From Lacibacter sediminis (GTDB taxonomy: Bacteria; Bacteroidota; Bacteroidia; Chitinophagales; Chitinophagaceae): a stretch of DNA of 64,000 nt. Under the pieces are notes generated by a model, which worked only from the letters and a program-made list of their open reading frames with translations, made no database searches and was not told the origin of the DNA. Of the stretch, positions 1-8,465 are shown piece by piece. The position numbers and the translations under genes are program-made. Position 1 is the first letter of the stretch, and each line of letters starts with the position of its first letter. The DNA is taken from assembly GCF_014168535.1 (NCBI RefSeq), contig NZ_CP060007.1, positions 744,001 to 808,000 of the forward strand. The letters are read 5' to 3'.

Positions 1-582
1 GTATTCTCTATTGAGCGTTACCTTACTATCCGTAAAGCAATGGGTGCCGGTAATGCTACTGACTTTATCCGTAAAGTACAGTATCATCTTGCAAACAAAA
101 ATATTGACGCTGCAATTGCAGAGTGCGATAAGCAAAAAGGTTCTGTTGGTAATGTTATGAAAGCGGGTTTGAAAAAATACCGTGAAATGACAGGTGAGAC
201 TGTAATGGATCACGAACAGAAAATTCAGGCAATCCAGAAAGAAGTGGAAGAAGCAACAGCTTTGGAATTACCAATGCTTTCTAAAAACCTCGTATTCTTA
301 TCTACCATTACATCACTTGGTACGTTGATCGCCTTGTTAGGTACTGTATTAGGTATGATCCGCTCATTCAGTGCATTAGGTGCTGCAGGCGGCGGTGGCG
401 ATGCAACAGCGTTGGCGATTGGTATCTCTGAGGCCTTGTACAATACGGCTTTGGGTATTGCTACGTCATCATTTGCATTGATCATGTACAACGTGTTTAC
501 AACAAAGATCGATGCGATCACATACGGTATCGATGAAACAAGCTTTACATTAACTCAAAGTTTTGCAACTCAGTACAAGTAA
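1..582 (+). CDS. MotA/TolQ/ExbB proton channel family protein (5' end outside window)
   Basis: The reading frame is open from the first base, so the N-terminus lies upstream of the window; the first in-frame ATG (40) falls inside the conserved S-I-E-R-Y stretch and is not the start. The visible part has the family's cytoplasmic loop (residues about 20-90) and then two hydrophobic segments, a T-S-L-G-T-L-I-A-L-L-G-T-V-L-G helix and a G-I-S-E-A-L-Y-N-T-A-L-G-I helix, which are the diagnostic C-terminal helices of ExbB/TolQ. The protein forms the inner-membrane stator that, with ExbD, uses the proton gradient to energise TonB. It is followed at once by exbD- and tonB-like genes on the same strand. 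ExbB versus TolQ cannot be settled from the fragment; the TonB neighbour favours ExbB. Confidence 0.9.
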   Translation, partial: VFSIERYLTIRKAMGAGNATDFIRKVQYHLANKNIDAAIAECDKQKGSVGNVMKAGLKKYREMTGETVMDHEQKIQAIQKEVEEATALELPMLSKNLVFLSTITSLGTLIALLGTVLGMIRSFSALGAAGGGGDATALAIGISEALYNTALGIATSSFALIMYNVFTTKIDAITYGIDETSFTLTQSFATQYK

Positions 583-644
583 TTGATTGAGTGTTTATGG
601 ATTTTTTGAATTATTGAATCTTTCATTACAAAACTGGTAAGTAA

Positions 645-1313
645 ATGTCTAAACTCAATAAAATTGCCAAAAAAAGTACCTGGGTGGATATGACAGCCTT
701 CGTGGATCTGTCGTTTCTGATCCTTACTTTCTTTATGCTGGCAACGAAATTTAAGCCACCTGAGGTGCTTAAAATTCAAAACCCTCACTCAGTATCATCG
801 ATAAACCAACCGGAGAAGGATGTGTTTAAGGTTTCGTTTGATAAAGACGGCAAAGTGTTTATCAGCTTTAGTCCGGATAAAGACGGAAAAGAAAAAGCGC
901 AACTGACTGCGGAAGTATTAAGCCGCCAAAAAGGTTTAGGACTCACGCCTGGTGAAATTGCAACATTTGTAAATTTTTCCGTTGGTGGTATCGGGGTTCC
1001 AATTGGCCAATTGAAAAGTTTTCTGGCGCTTACAGATGCTCAGTATAAAGAGTTTTCTCAACCCGGTATCCCTGTAAAGGATACGTTAAATAATCAGTTA
1101 AATGATTATTTAAACGCCTTGATCACAGGTACAGGTGGCCGCAAGCCTGAAAACGTAATGCTGAACGGAGATAATGGAACAGAGTATCCATATTTTAAAA
1201 ATGTACTGGCTGCATTTAAGAAGAATGGTATTTTTTCCTTTAAGCTTATTACTGCATTAGAAGGTGTGCCAAGCGGAACGCCTCTTTACAAAAAGCAAAG
1301 AGAAGGTAAGTAA
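645..1313 (+). CDS. ExbD/TolR family biopolymer transport protein (first copy)
   Basis: A 222-residue protein with one N-terminal transmembrane helix (about residues 18-36) containing D-M-T-A-F-V-D-L-S-F-L-I-L. This carries the membrane aspartate that conducts protons in ExbD. The periplasmic part is longer than usual for the family (about 140-170 residues) because of an extra middle region (about residues 90-150). It lies 62 bases after the ExbB-like gene and 30 bases before a second exbD, so the three are probably cotranscribed. The partner is the ExbB ring and the end target is TonB. The longer periplasmic domain may be a specialised version; ExbD versus TolR is not separable from sequence alone. 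Confidence 0.9.
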   Translation: MSKLNKIAKKSTWVDMTAFVDLSFLILTFFMLATKFKPPEVLKIQNPHSVSSINQPEKDVFKVSFDKDGKVFISFSPDKDGKEKAQLTAEVLSRQKGLGLTPGEIATFVNFSVGGIGVPIGQLKSFLALTDAQYKEFSQPGIPVKDTLNNQLNDYLNALITGTGGRKPENVMLNGDNGTEYPYFKNVLAAFKKNGIFSFKLITALEGVPSGTPLYKKQREGK

Positions 1314-1343
1314 ACAACATTTTTAACTTTAATAACAAACGCT

Positions 1344-1907
1344 ATGGGAGCAGATGTATCAGCACCGGATAGTGGGGGGCATAAGAAAGGCCCCGGGGTC
1401 AAGAAACAAGCCCGTAAGGATACCAAGGTGGATATGACGCCGATGGTGGATCTGGGATTCCTATTGATTACCTTTTTTATCTTCACTACAACAATGAGCA
1501 CGCCAAAGGCTTTTAAGCTCAATGTTCCGGACGATAGTGCAAAGGAAGAGGAACAAAATCAGGCGAAAGCGTCAGGTGCGTTTACTGTGTTGTTAGGTAA
1601 GGATAATCACATTTATTATTACGAAGGACAATTGGCCGAAGACGGTTCCAATTTTAAATCTTCTAATTTTAAAGATATCAGAGCCGAATTGCTCAGGAAA
1701 AAGGCAAGTACGCCTGAAAAAGATCTTGTAATTATTATTAAGCCAAACGATAATTCTGTTTATAAGAATGTAGTGGATATGCTTGATGAAATGCAGATCA
1801 CTGACATTAAGCGATATGCGATTGTTGACATTTTTCCAGTTGAAGTTGATCTGATCAGCCTCACAGAAGGAACTAGCCCACCTGCTGCTCCGGCCGGCGG
1901 AAAATAG
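1344..1907 (+). CDS. ExbD/TolR family biopolymer transport protein (second copy)
   Basis: 187 residues. A charged, lysine-rich N-terminus is followed by a transmembrane helix (about residues 36-54) with V-D-M-T-P-M-V-D-L-G-F-L-L, including the conserved intramembrane Asp. Next comes the T-P-K-A-F-K-L-N-V-P-D-D segment typical of Bacteroidota ExbD and a periplasmic domain ending in an Ala/Pro-rich tail. It sits between the first exbD and tonB and is probably in one transcript with them. It is more similar to the third ExbD (2927-3397) than to the first: both share the helix, the K-L-N-x-P-D-D motif and a V-V-D-x-L-D-E-M-Q-I block near the C-terminus. Bacteroidota commonly pair two different ExbD proteins with one ExbB. 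Confidence 0.93.
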   Translation: MGADVSAPDSGGHKKGPGVKKQARKDTKVDMTPMVDLGFLLITFFIFTTTMSTPKAFKLNVPDDSAKEEEQNQAKASGAFTVLLGKDNHIYYYEGQLAEDGSNFKSSNFKDIRAELLRKKASTPEKDLVIIIKPNDNSVYKNVVDMLDEMQITDIKRYAIVDIFPVEVDLISLTEGTSPPAAPAGGK

Positions 1908-1958
1908 TTTATGGAAAAAAAGCAAACAAGCATCTAATTCTAAACACAACTGTTAATT

Positions 1959-2786
1959 ATGGAAGTAAATAAAATATTAAGTGCCGATTTTCTTGATATC
2001 CTTTTTGATCAAAGGAACAAGGAATATGGTGCTTATGAACTCCGCAAAAACTACCAGAAGAGGTTAACCACCGCTTTGTTGATGACAGCTGGTGCCGCTT
2101 TGCTGATTTTCCTGATGGTGATCGTTGGTCGTAGCGTAAGTGACAGTAATAAAAATAAAGTCAAAGTACAAGACGTTACACTTGCGGAAATTAAGCAGGA
2201 ACAACCTGAAAAAATTGAGCCGCCGCCGCCACCTCCTCCAAAACAGGAGCCACCAAAAATTGAGATCACCAAGTTTACGCCTCCTAAAATTGTAGAAGAC
2301 GAAAAATTTGATGAGAAGCAAGAGGTGAAAGAAGTGGAAGAAATTACCAACGTAGGTAAAATTGACCAGGAAGGTATCAAGGATCCTGAAATTGTGAATC
2401 CTCCAAAAGTGGAAGAAGAAACAAAAGTAGTGGAAGCTCCAAAAGAAGATCCCAACCAGGTATTTACCAAAGTGGAAGTTGAAGCCCAGTTCCCGGGTGG
2501 TGAAGGAAAATGGAATCAGTATGTACAACGTGAAGTAGAAAAGAACATCGACGATCTCGTTGATGATGGTCAAGCCGGTACATGTGAAGTTCAGTTCATC
2601 GTGGATAAAGAAGGTAACGTAAGTAATGTGGAAGCATTATCAATGAAAGGTTCTAAATTAGCAGAAGTAGCGGTGAACGCTATCAAGCGTGGACCTAAAT
2701 GGATACCAGCTATTCAAAACGGTCGCCAGGTAAAAGCATGGCGTCGTCAGAAAATTACGTTCCGTCTGCCAGACGAACAACCTTAA
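1959..2786 (+). CDS. tonB: TonB family energy transducer
   Basis: 275 residues: a short cytoplasmic N-terminus containing the Bacteroidota F-D-x-R-N-K-x-Y-G-A-Y-x-L-R motif (residues about 17-30), one transmembrane helix (about 36-58), a proline- and Glu/Lys-rich periplasmic spacer (about 85-165, with a run of seven prolines), and a C-terminal TonB domain (about 175-272) with F-P-G-G-E near its start and the G-x-V-x-N-V strand. It transmits proton-gradient energy from ExbB/ExbD to outer-membrane TonB-dependent receptors. It starts 51 bases after the second exbD and is followed by a strong terminator hairpin, so this is probably the end of the exbB-exbD-exbD-tonB operon. Confidence 0.95.
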   Translation: MEVNKILSADFLDILFDQRNKEYGAYELRKNYQKRLTTALLMTAGAALLIFLMVIVGRSVSDSNKNKVKVQDVTLAEIKQEQPEKIEPPPPPPPKQEPPKIEITKFTPPKIVEDEKFDEKQEVKEVEEITNVGKIDQEGIKDPEIVNPPKVEEETKVVEAPKEDPNQVFTKVEVEAQFPGGEGKWNQYVQREVEKNIDDLVDDGQAGTCEVQFIVDKEGNVSNVEALSMKGSKLAEVAVNAIKRGPKWIPAIQNGRQVKAWRRQKITFRLPDEQP

Positions 2787-2818
2787 GACCTTTTCAAGAA
2801 GGAATATACAAGCAAGTT

Positions 2819-2850
2819 CCCCATCGGATTTCCGATGGGGATTTTTGTTT
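2819..2850 (+). terminator. Rho-independent terminator after tonB
   Basis: A perfect 10-base inverted repeat, CCCCATCGGA / TCCGATGGGG, separated by TT (so the inner pairs open to form the loop) is followed by ATTTTTGTTT. It lies 33 bases after the tonB stop and before the third exbD. Confidence 0.85.
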
Positions 2851-2926
2851 CTATATGATATCTGCTGAAGATATTTTCTTCTTATGGAATCATCTTCTTT
2901 TCACATCTCAATTGAAAACAAAGCTT

Positions 2927-3397
2927 ATGGATGCAATCAATCAAACCAACAAAAGATCACTCAACATTGATTTCGCTCCAATGGTTGATCTTGGATTTCT
3001 GCTCATCACCTTCTTTATTTTCACCACAAAACTTACAGAGGCAAAAGCATTTAAGCTGAATATGCCTGACGATAGTCCGGTAGAAATTCCCACCACTACT
3101 TCTGAATCTGCTACCATCACTTTACAATTGAAAGGCGACGGTGTTGTTGATTATTATGAAGGGTTTGAACAAAAGCCTTTACAGAAAGGGACACTTACTC
3201 TCTATGCACAAAACTCTGTGCGAACTCATTTAATTGACAAACGCAATCGTATTCTTCAAAAGCACGGCAGTGATACAAACTATGTAGTTCTTATCCAACC
3301 AACCACCAAAACCTCGTATAAAGAAGTAGTGGATGTGCTGGATGAAATGCAGATTCTCGCTATCAACAAGTATGTTTTGCTCGACGGTAAGCAGTAA
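2927..3397 (+). CDS. ExbD/TolR family biopolymer transport protein (third copy)
   Basis: 156 residues from the ATG at 2927. An earlier in-frame ATG at 2699 lies inside tonB and would run through the terminator, so it is rejected. The transmembrane helix near residues 18-36 reads F-A-P-M-V-D-L-G-F-L-L-I-T-F-F and keeps the proton-carrying Asp. It is followed by K-A-F-K-L-N-M-P-D-D and ends with a V-V-D-V-L-D-E-M-Q-I block shared with the second copy. It looks like a later duplicate of the second copy, now transcribed after the tonB terminator. It may be expressed separately or by read-through. mnmE begins 38 bases downstream. Confidence 0.9.
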   Translation: MDAINQTNKRSLNIDFAPMVDLGFLLITFFIFTTKLTEAKAFKLNMPDDSPVEIPTTTSESATITLQLKGDGVVDYYEGFEQKPLQKGTLTLYAQNSVRTHLIDKRNRILQKHGSDTNYVVLIQPTTKTSYKEVVDVLDEMQILAINKYVLLDGKQ

Positions 3398-3435
3398 AAG
3401 TAGTGCAGCATGTCAGCAACCGTTAAATTTGCAGC

Positions 3436-4815
3436 ATGCTCGGAAAATTATCTGGTTGGGACGATACAATTGTTGCGCTTGCAACACCAAATGGAGTAGG
3501 TGCCATTGGCGTTATCCGTTTAAGCGGACCAAAGACGATTGCGATCGTTAATCAATTGTTTCCTTCAAAAGATCTTTCAAAACAATCATCGCATACCATT
3601 CATGTTGGCTTTTTGAAGGATGGAGATAAAGTGTTGGATGAAGTAGTAGTATCATTATTTAAAAATCCCAAAAGTTATACGGGTGAAGATGTGATTGAGA
3701 TTTCCTGTCATGGTTCTCCCTTTATCCAGGAGCAGGTGATCAACACAATTGTGAAGCATGGGGCTCGTTTAGCAAAGCCCGGTGAATTTACACAACGTGC
3801 TTTTTTGAAAGGTAAACTTGATCTTACACAGGCGGAGGCAGTGGCTGATCTTATTGCAAGCAATACAGAAGCATCACAAAAAACAGCATTGCATAATATT
3901 CGTGGCGGGTTTTCAACGGTATTAAAAGAGTTGAGAGAACAACTGATCACGTTCTCAGCATTGATTGAACTGGAGCTGGATTTTTCGCAGGAAGATGTGG
4001 AGTTTGCCGATCGCACAAAATTTTATGAACTCATTCATCGCTCACAAAAAGTAACTACTGATCTGTTGCAGTCGTTTCAATTAGGCAATGTGATCAAGAA
4101 CGGTGTAAGTGTTGCCATTGTTGGTAAACCCAATGCTGGCAAATCAACTTTACTGAATACATTATTGAATGAGAACCGTGCAATTGTGAGTGAAATTGCC
4201 GGCACCACAAGAGATACCATTGAAGAAGTGATCAACATCAACGGTATTCTGTTCCGCTTGATCGACACCGCAGGTATACGCAAAAGCATAGATGCCATTG
4301 AAGTGATCGGTGTAGAAAAAAGTATGGAGAAAATGCAGCAGGCCGATCTTGTACTTTATCTATTTGATGTAAACACCGAATCAAAAGCTGAGCTGGAAAC
4401 TGCATTACTGCAGGTAAAGCAACAAAACAAAAGCTATTTACTTATAGGTAATAAAGTGGATGTGCTTGGTGAAGAAGAAGCGCAACAAAAGTTCTATGGA
4501 GACGGCGTGTTTTTTATTGCCGCCAAATCAAACAAACATATTGATGTATTGAAGGAGCGGTTGGTTGATAAAGTGGTGCAGGGAACCATACAAACAGAAA
4601 GCACCATTGTTACCAATGCCCGGCATTATACTGCATTGCAGGAAGTAGAAAAATCATTGAACGATATCAAAGCAGGGCTGGATAATCAATTGCCCGGCGA
4701 TCTGCTGGCGCTGGATATTCGCAGGTGTCTTCATTTCCTTGGAGAGATCACAGGTGAGATCACCAATGAAGATCGTCTAGATTATATTTTTAGCAAGTTT
4801 TGTATCGGAAAATAA
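3436..4815 (+). CDS. mnmE: tRNA uridine-5-carboxymethylaminomethyl(34) synthesis GTPase MnmE
   Basis: 459 residues, the normal family length. The N-terminal tetrahydrofolate-binding domain (about 5-120) opens with D-D-T-I-V-A-L-A-T-P. A helical domain follows, with an inserted Ras-like GTPase carrying G1 G-K-P-N-A-G-K-S-T (about 231), G3 D-T-A-G (about 277) and G4 N-K-V-D (about 339), and the C-terminal signature F-C-I-G-K is complete. With MnmG it modifies U34 of tRNAs reading two-codon sets, in the cytoplasm. TAAATTTG at 3424-3431, four bases ahead of the ATG, resembles the Bacteroidota -7 element but would imply an almost leaderless message, so I do not call it. The downstream lipoprotein gene is convergent. 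Confidence 0.97.
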   Translation: MLGKLSGWDDTIVALATPNGVGAIGVIRLSGPKTIAIVNQLFPSKDLSKQSSHTIHVGFLKDGDKVLDEVVVSLFKNPKSYTGEDVIEISCHGSPFIQEQVINTIVKHGARLAKPGEFTQRAFLKGKLDLTQAEAVADLIASNTEASQKTALHNIRGGFSTVLKELREQLITFSALIELELDFSQEDVEFADRTKFYELIHRSQKVTTDLLQSFQLGNVIKNGVSVAIVGKPNAGKSTLLNTLLNENRAIVSEIAGTTRDTIEEVININGILFRLIDTAGIRKSIDAIEVIGVEKSMEKMQQADLVLYLFDVNTESKAELETALLQVKQQNKSYLLIGNKVDVLGEEEAQQKFYGDGVFFIAAKSNKHIDVLKERLVDKVVQGTIQTESTIVTNARHYTALQEVEKSLNDIKAGLDNQLPGDLLALDIRRCLHFLGEITGEITNEDRLDYIFSKFCIGK

Positions 4816-4870
4816 AAAAAGCGTCGCCTGGAAAAAGCAACGCCGAAACCAAAACAACTGCATGAGAAGA

Positions 4871-5377
4871 TTAAGGAATGTTGATACTCCTGATCGTACA
4901 TTCATTGATGATTTTACCTGTGCCGTATTTATCCCAAAATACTACTTGTATATTATAATTCTTTTCCCATTCCATCGGCTTGCCGGTGTTAATGGTGCAT
5001 TTTAATCTTGTTGCTGAATCTCTTTTGAAAACATCATTTTCTGCAAACAGATCTTTTTCTTCTAACAGAACAGTTCCTTTCTCATCACTTATGCGCAAAG
5101 AACAACCTGCTGATACGTTACCATTCTTTTCAATCATCCCGTCAATTTCATCATTCACCAGTACAAAACTTTCACCAAGTGGTATGTCTGTATGCCCCAG
5201 CACCTCGTTATTCATCACAAGAAAAACGGACTTAGGTTGCATATTGATGTACTGAGCAGTTAAGCCCGTGTTTAAATCTTTTGTAACACCGGCGATTTTT
5301 TTGCCGCTGCATGAAACAAATAACATTGCAAGAAAGATGCAGGATGCAGCCGGTAAAAATTTTACCGGCCAGTTCAT
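4871..5377 (-). CDS. Putative lipoprotein, unknown function
   Basis: 168 residues from the ATG at 5377, chosen because it places a compact signal (M-N-W-P-V-K, then a hydrophobic stretch ending L-F-V-S-C-S-G-K-K) at the N-terminus. Upstream in-frame ATGs at 5416 and 5464 would add about 13 or 29 residues. The lipobox Cys suggests outer- or inner-membrane anchoring facing the periplasm. The rest is mostly beta-strand-like, with V-F-L-V-M-N-N-E-V-L-G and C-S-L-R-I-S-D-E-K-G-T segments; I do not recognise a family. It is convergent with mnmE and upstream of the response regulator gene on the same strand, with no clear functional link. Confidence 0.7.
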   Translation of the reverse strand: MNWPVKFLPAASCIFLAMLFVSCSGKKIAGVTKDLNTGLTAQYINMQPKSVFLVMNNEVLGHTDIPLGESFVLVNDEIDGMIEKNGNVSAGCSLRISDEKGTVLLEEKDLFAENDVFKRDSATRLKCTINTGKPMEWEKNYNIQVVFWDKYGTGKIINECTIRSINIP

Positions 5378-5589
5378 CGTGCATGATAAGATCCGAAGGG
5401 TGTTTTTCAGCAGCATATGGCCATTAAGCCACTCGTATTTATTGTTTCTGTCCTGCAAATACATAAGGTGTTTTTCTTTGTTAAATCAACACTGTAAAAG
5501 TGTAACAAAGAAAACAGATGTTAAAATTTTTGAAGGCGAATGGAAGGTTTTGCCAGCTGAAGCGTAGAAAAATGCAATTGAAAAGAAAG

Positions 5590-5988
5590 TCAACCGGCCA
5601 GCATTTCCTGGATAGCCTCTTTTGTGAGGGGCTTTACAAATACTTTTTTCACAGTGGAAAAGCTTTTCGCTTTCACTTTGTCCTCATGATAAACTGAAGA
5701 AGTATAGAGATAAACATTTGTATGAAAGTGATTGCGCTGCTCCAGCTGATCGATCTTCTTCAAAAACTCCCATCCATCCATCAAAGGCATATTAATATCC
5801 AACAATATAATATCGGGTAATGTTTGTTTCTGGTTCAACTTGCTATCGATGTAATGCAGCGCTTCCTGTGGATTTGTAAAAGCATCAATGATTGCATTGG
5901 GCAGGTGCATCGATATAATTTCTCTGCTGAGAAAATTATTGATGTCATCATCGTCAATCAGTAGAATATGTTTTACCTGTTCTGTCAT
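5590..5988 (-). CDS. Single-domain response regulator (CheY-like receiver)
   Basis: 132 residues, all one receiver domain: acidic cluster D-D-D-D near residues 12-15, phospho-acceptor Asp in I-I-L-L-D-I-N-M-P-L-M-D-G-W-E, the T/S switch in Y-T-S-S-V and the conserved Lys in V-K-P-L. There is no DNA-binding output domain. The start codon overlaps the stop of the upstream kinase by four bases (ATGA), so the two are translationally coupled and this is almost certainly the kinase's direct partner. It probably acts through protein contact or as a phosphorelay intermediate. Confidence 0.93.
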   Translation of the reverse strand: MTEQVKHILLIDDDDINNFLSREIISMHLPNAIIDAFTNPQEALHYIDSKLNQKQTLPDIILLDINMPLMDGWEFLKKIDQLEQRNHFHTNVYLYTSSVYHEDKVKAKSFSTVKKVFVKPLTKEAIQEMLAG

Positions 5989-8186
5989 GACTGCAATTGT
6001 TTTTTGGGAATATAGACTGTAAAGGTTGAACCTCTGTTGACTTTACTGCTTAATGTGATTTTGCCATTGAGTGTTTCAAGTTGTGTTTTAATAATGTAAA
6101 GCCCCATGCCTTTTCCATCAATACCCGTATGAAAACGTTGGAATAATGAAAACACCTTATCACCATACTGTTCAAGATCAATTCCCTGGCCATTATCTTC
6201 AACGGTAAGCATATAATACTCTTTATCTTCAGATGAAGTAATGTGAATAACAGCGTTTACATCCTTGCGACGATATTTAATTGCATTGGTAATGAGGTTT
6301 TGAAAAATACTCCGGATGATTCTTTTTGAAAACCATATTTCTTTTACTGAAAAATCATTGCTGATAGTTATTGCGGTTGTTTTTATCTGCTCACTGATTG
6401 ATGCCGTAACGGTTTGCAGTTCTGTTTCCAACGAAACTGAGCTCATCGTTTCTCCGGCAACAGTTCTGAAGGAAAGAATTTCATTTACATCGTTCAACGT
6501 TTCGTTGAGTATGGAAATACATTCCTTTATCTTTTCGAAATAAATTTTATTATGTTCACCCAATTCTTCTTTTTTAAACAATCGTGAAAGACTCAAAAGG
6601 TTAGCTACCGGTGAACGGAGATTGTGTGATGTGATGTATGCAAACTGCTGCAGTTCTTTATTTCTTTTTAAGAGGGTAGAAGAGAGCTCACTCAATTCTA
6701 TCTCTTTATTTTTAAGCTCGTTTACATTTAAAAAGATACCTGAAAGATGCAGGGCTTTATTATTGTGATCACGTTTAACTGCTTTGCTGATAAGAAGGCA
6801 CCATTTCCATTCTCCTGATTTTGTTTTAAGCCGAACAATCACACCCTGTTCATCTGTCTCCGCATTGATTTGAGCGTGAACATAACCGATCAGTGGTTGC
6901 AAATCATCCGGATGAACTTTTGAACGGAGATAGCTGCGATCGGTTAAAAATTCAACAGGATCGTAACCAAGATTTGTGGCAGCCGAATCACCTAAAAAAA
7001 CCGAATCGTTCTCTACATCCCAATCCCAGATGCCAATACCGGCGGCCTGTATGGCAAGTTTCAGCCGTTCTTTATTTACCCCCAGTTGCTCCTGCGTTTT
7101 TGTTCTTGCCTTTACTTCAAGTTCAAGTTCACGGGTGCGTTTGCGAACCGCTCTTCGTAACGACAGATTGTACACAAGGAATATTACGATAATAATACCT
7201 GCAACAATACTGCTGTACAAAATAATATTCAGTAACCGGTTTGATGCTGTTTTCTCAGGATCATACAGAAAGCCATCTAACGTAACAGATCGGTCAATAA
7301 GCCCCAGAGATTGATGTATATTTAGTATATGCTGCCATCTTCCTTCATTCATGTGACCGATCTCAACAAGACCGGGTAATATCAAGTGTTGCATTTGTTC
7401 CGCTTCATACAACAATGCTTCTTTTGTAACATTACGTTCTTTAACTCCGGGAAGTGTAAGAATATAGTCAGCCAACTCATCAGGATTTTTCATTGCATAT
7501 TCCCAACCTTTAAAACTGGCTCGCTTGAATTTTTCAACAAGAGTGGGGTTGTTTTTTACAAGTGATGTTGATGTGAATAAAAGGTCGCCATAAAAATCAA
7601 TTCCATAATTCACCGGTAAGATCGTATGCACATGCATACCTGCTTTTTCTAATTGGTAAGGCTCCACAGAAATATAACCGGTCATTGCATCTGACAGTCC
7701 GTTGATGAGGTCCATATTGTTCCAGCTATGTGGAATTACTTTTAATGAATCAAGCGGGATGCCCTCTTTTAAAAATAATGCCTGCAACTGCACCCACCCC
7801 TGGTCTTCTGATGCCATAATACGTTTACCAACAAGATCGGCCGGAGTATTAATGCCTGATGTGTTTAGCGAAATAACAGTATAAGCAGAGTGTTGAAATA
7901 CAGGACCCACAACCATTAACTTATCGCCCTTTGCATAATTTAAAATAAGGTCGGAACCTGTTACTGCAAAATCAGCATCACCATTCAATACTGCTTTAAC
8001 AGGTGGATGATCTTTATCGGCGGGAATAATTTTTACATCTAAACCTTCGGCTTTGTAATAACCTTTAAGTTGAGCGGCATAATAGCCGGCGAATTGAAAC
8101 TGGTGCCACCATTTTAAATGCAGGCGCACGGGATTGTTCTGCGCAGAGGCGCTAAGAAATGTTATGCAGGCACTTGTGCATAACAA
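5985..8186 (-). CDS. Sensor histidine kinase with NMT1/THI5-like periplasmic binding domain and PAS domain
   Basis: About 733 residues from a TTG at 8186. The frame is open back to about 8257 without an ATG, and extending to a CTG at 8225 would give a proper Lys-rich signal-peptide start before L-L-L-C-T-S-A-C-I-T-F-L-S-A-S-A-Q, so the true start is probably a non-ATG codon upstream. Domains: NMT1/THI5-type solute-binding (about 17-230; W-W-H-Q-F-Q-F-A-G-Y-Y-A-A), a transmembrane helix (about 320-342), coiled coil, PAS (about 370-490), H-box T-S-H-N-L-R-S-P (His521) and an HATPase with D-N-G-Q-G-I and G-K-G-M-G-L. The binding domain probably senses a small molecule (thiamine-pyrimidine precursors in related proteins; the ligand here is unknown) and passes the signal to the overlapping receiver gene. 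Confidence 0.9.
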   Translation of the reverse strand: MLCTSACITFLSASAQNNPVRLHLKWWHQFQFAGYYAAQLKGYYKAEGLDVKIIPADKDHPPVKAVLNGDADFAVTGSDLILNYAKGDKLMVVGPVFQHSAYTVISLNTSGINTPADLVGKRIMASEDQGWVQLQALFLKEGIPLDSLKVIPHSWNNMDLINGLSDAMTGYISVEPYQLEKAGMHVHTILPVNYGIDFYGDLLFTSTSLVKNNPTLVEKFKRASFKGWEYAMKNPDELADYILTLPGVKERNVTKEALLYEAEQMQHLILPGLVEIGHMNEGRWQHILNIHQSLGLIDRSVTLDGFLYDPEKTASNRLLNIILYSSIVAGIIIVIFLVYNLSLRRAVRKRTRELELEVKARTKTQEQLGVNKERLKLAIQAAGIGIWDWDVENDSVFLGDSAATNLGYDPVEFLTDRSYLRSKVHPDDLQPLIGYVHAQINAETDEQGVIVRLKTKSGEWKWCLLISKAVKRDHNNKALHLSGIFLNVNELKNKEIELSELSSTLLKRNKELQQFAYITSHNLRSPVANLLSLSRLFKKEELGEHNKIYFEKIKECISILNETLNDVNEILSFRTVAGETMSSVSLETELQTVTASISEQIKTTAITISNDFSVKEIWFSKRIIRSIFQNLITNAIKYRRKDVNAVIHITSSEDKEYYMLTVEDNGQGIDLEQYGDKVFSLFQRFHTGIDGKGMGLYIIKTQLETLNGKITLSSKVNRGSTFTVYIPKKQLQS

Positions 8187-8340
8187 GAGATGTATAAAAT
8201 GTGATATTGGTTTCTGTTTAGCCAGAAATTTTGGTTTTTGGGTGTAGTCACTTTTTCTTCATCAAATTACGGATATAAATTTTATTTAAACTGTATTGAC
8301 AATATTAATTTTTTATACTGATAAGACTTTTAACCACTCA

Positions 8341-8386
8341 TAAAAAACAATTCCGGCAATCAGCGATTTTACGGCTGGCCGGAATT
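8341..8386 (-). terminator. Rho-independent terminator for the DJ-1-like gene
   Basis: Read on the minus strand, AATTCCGGC and GCCGGAATT pair around a 20-base loop that has a further short AGC/GCT pairing, and are followed by GTTTTTTATG. It lies about 80 bases past the stop of the 8466-9233 gene. Confidence 0.6.
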
Positions 8387-8465
8387 ACCTGAACTTATTG
8401 TTTACATTAAAGGAAACGACTACAATGGATCACCCCTGCATCACTAATGGCAGTAAACATGCAGC

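Noticed and set aside
2064..2573. Minus-strand frame of 169 codons opposite tonB
   Set aside because: Shadow of the Pro/Glu/Lys-rich tonB spacer; composition dominated by Phe and Trp and no start context.
2699..2926. Upstream extension of the third ExbD to an ATG within tonB
   Set aside because: It would read through the tonB terminator and add a non-family N-terminus; ATG at 2927 gives the normal ExbD length.
4816..4850. Possible hairpin GCGTCGC / GCAACGC after mnmE
   Set aside because: Stem has a mismatch, is short and is not followed by a T run; too weak to call a terminator.
5351..5369. Inverted repeat CCGGTAAAA-A-TTTTACCGG
   Set aside because: Lies inside the signal-peptide coding region of the 4871-5377 lipoprotein gene, with no T run; taken as coincidental.
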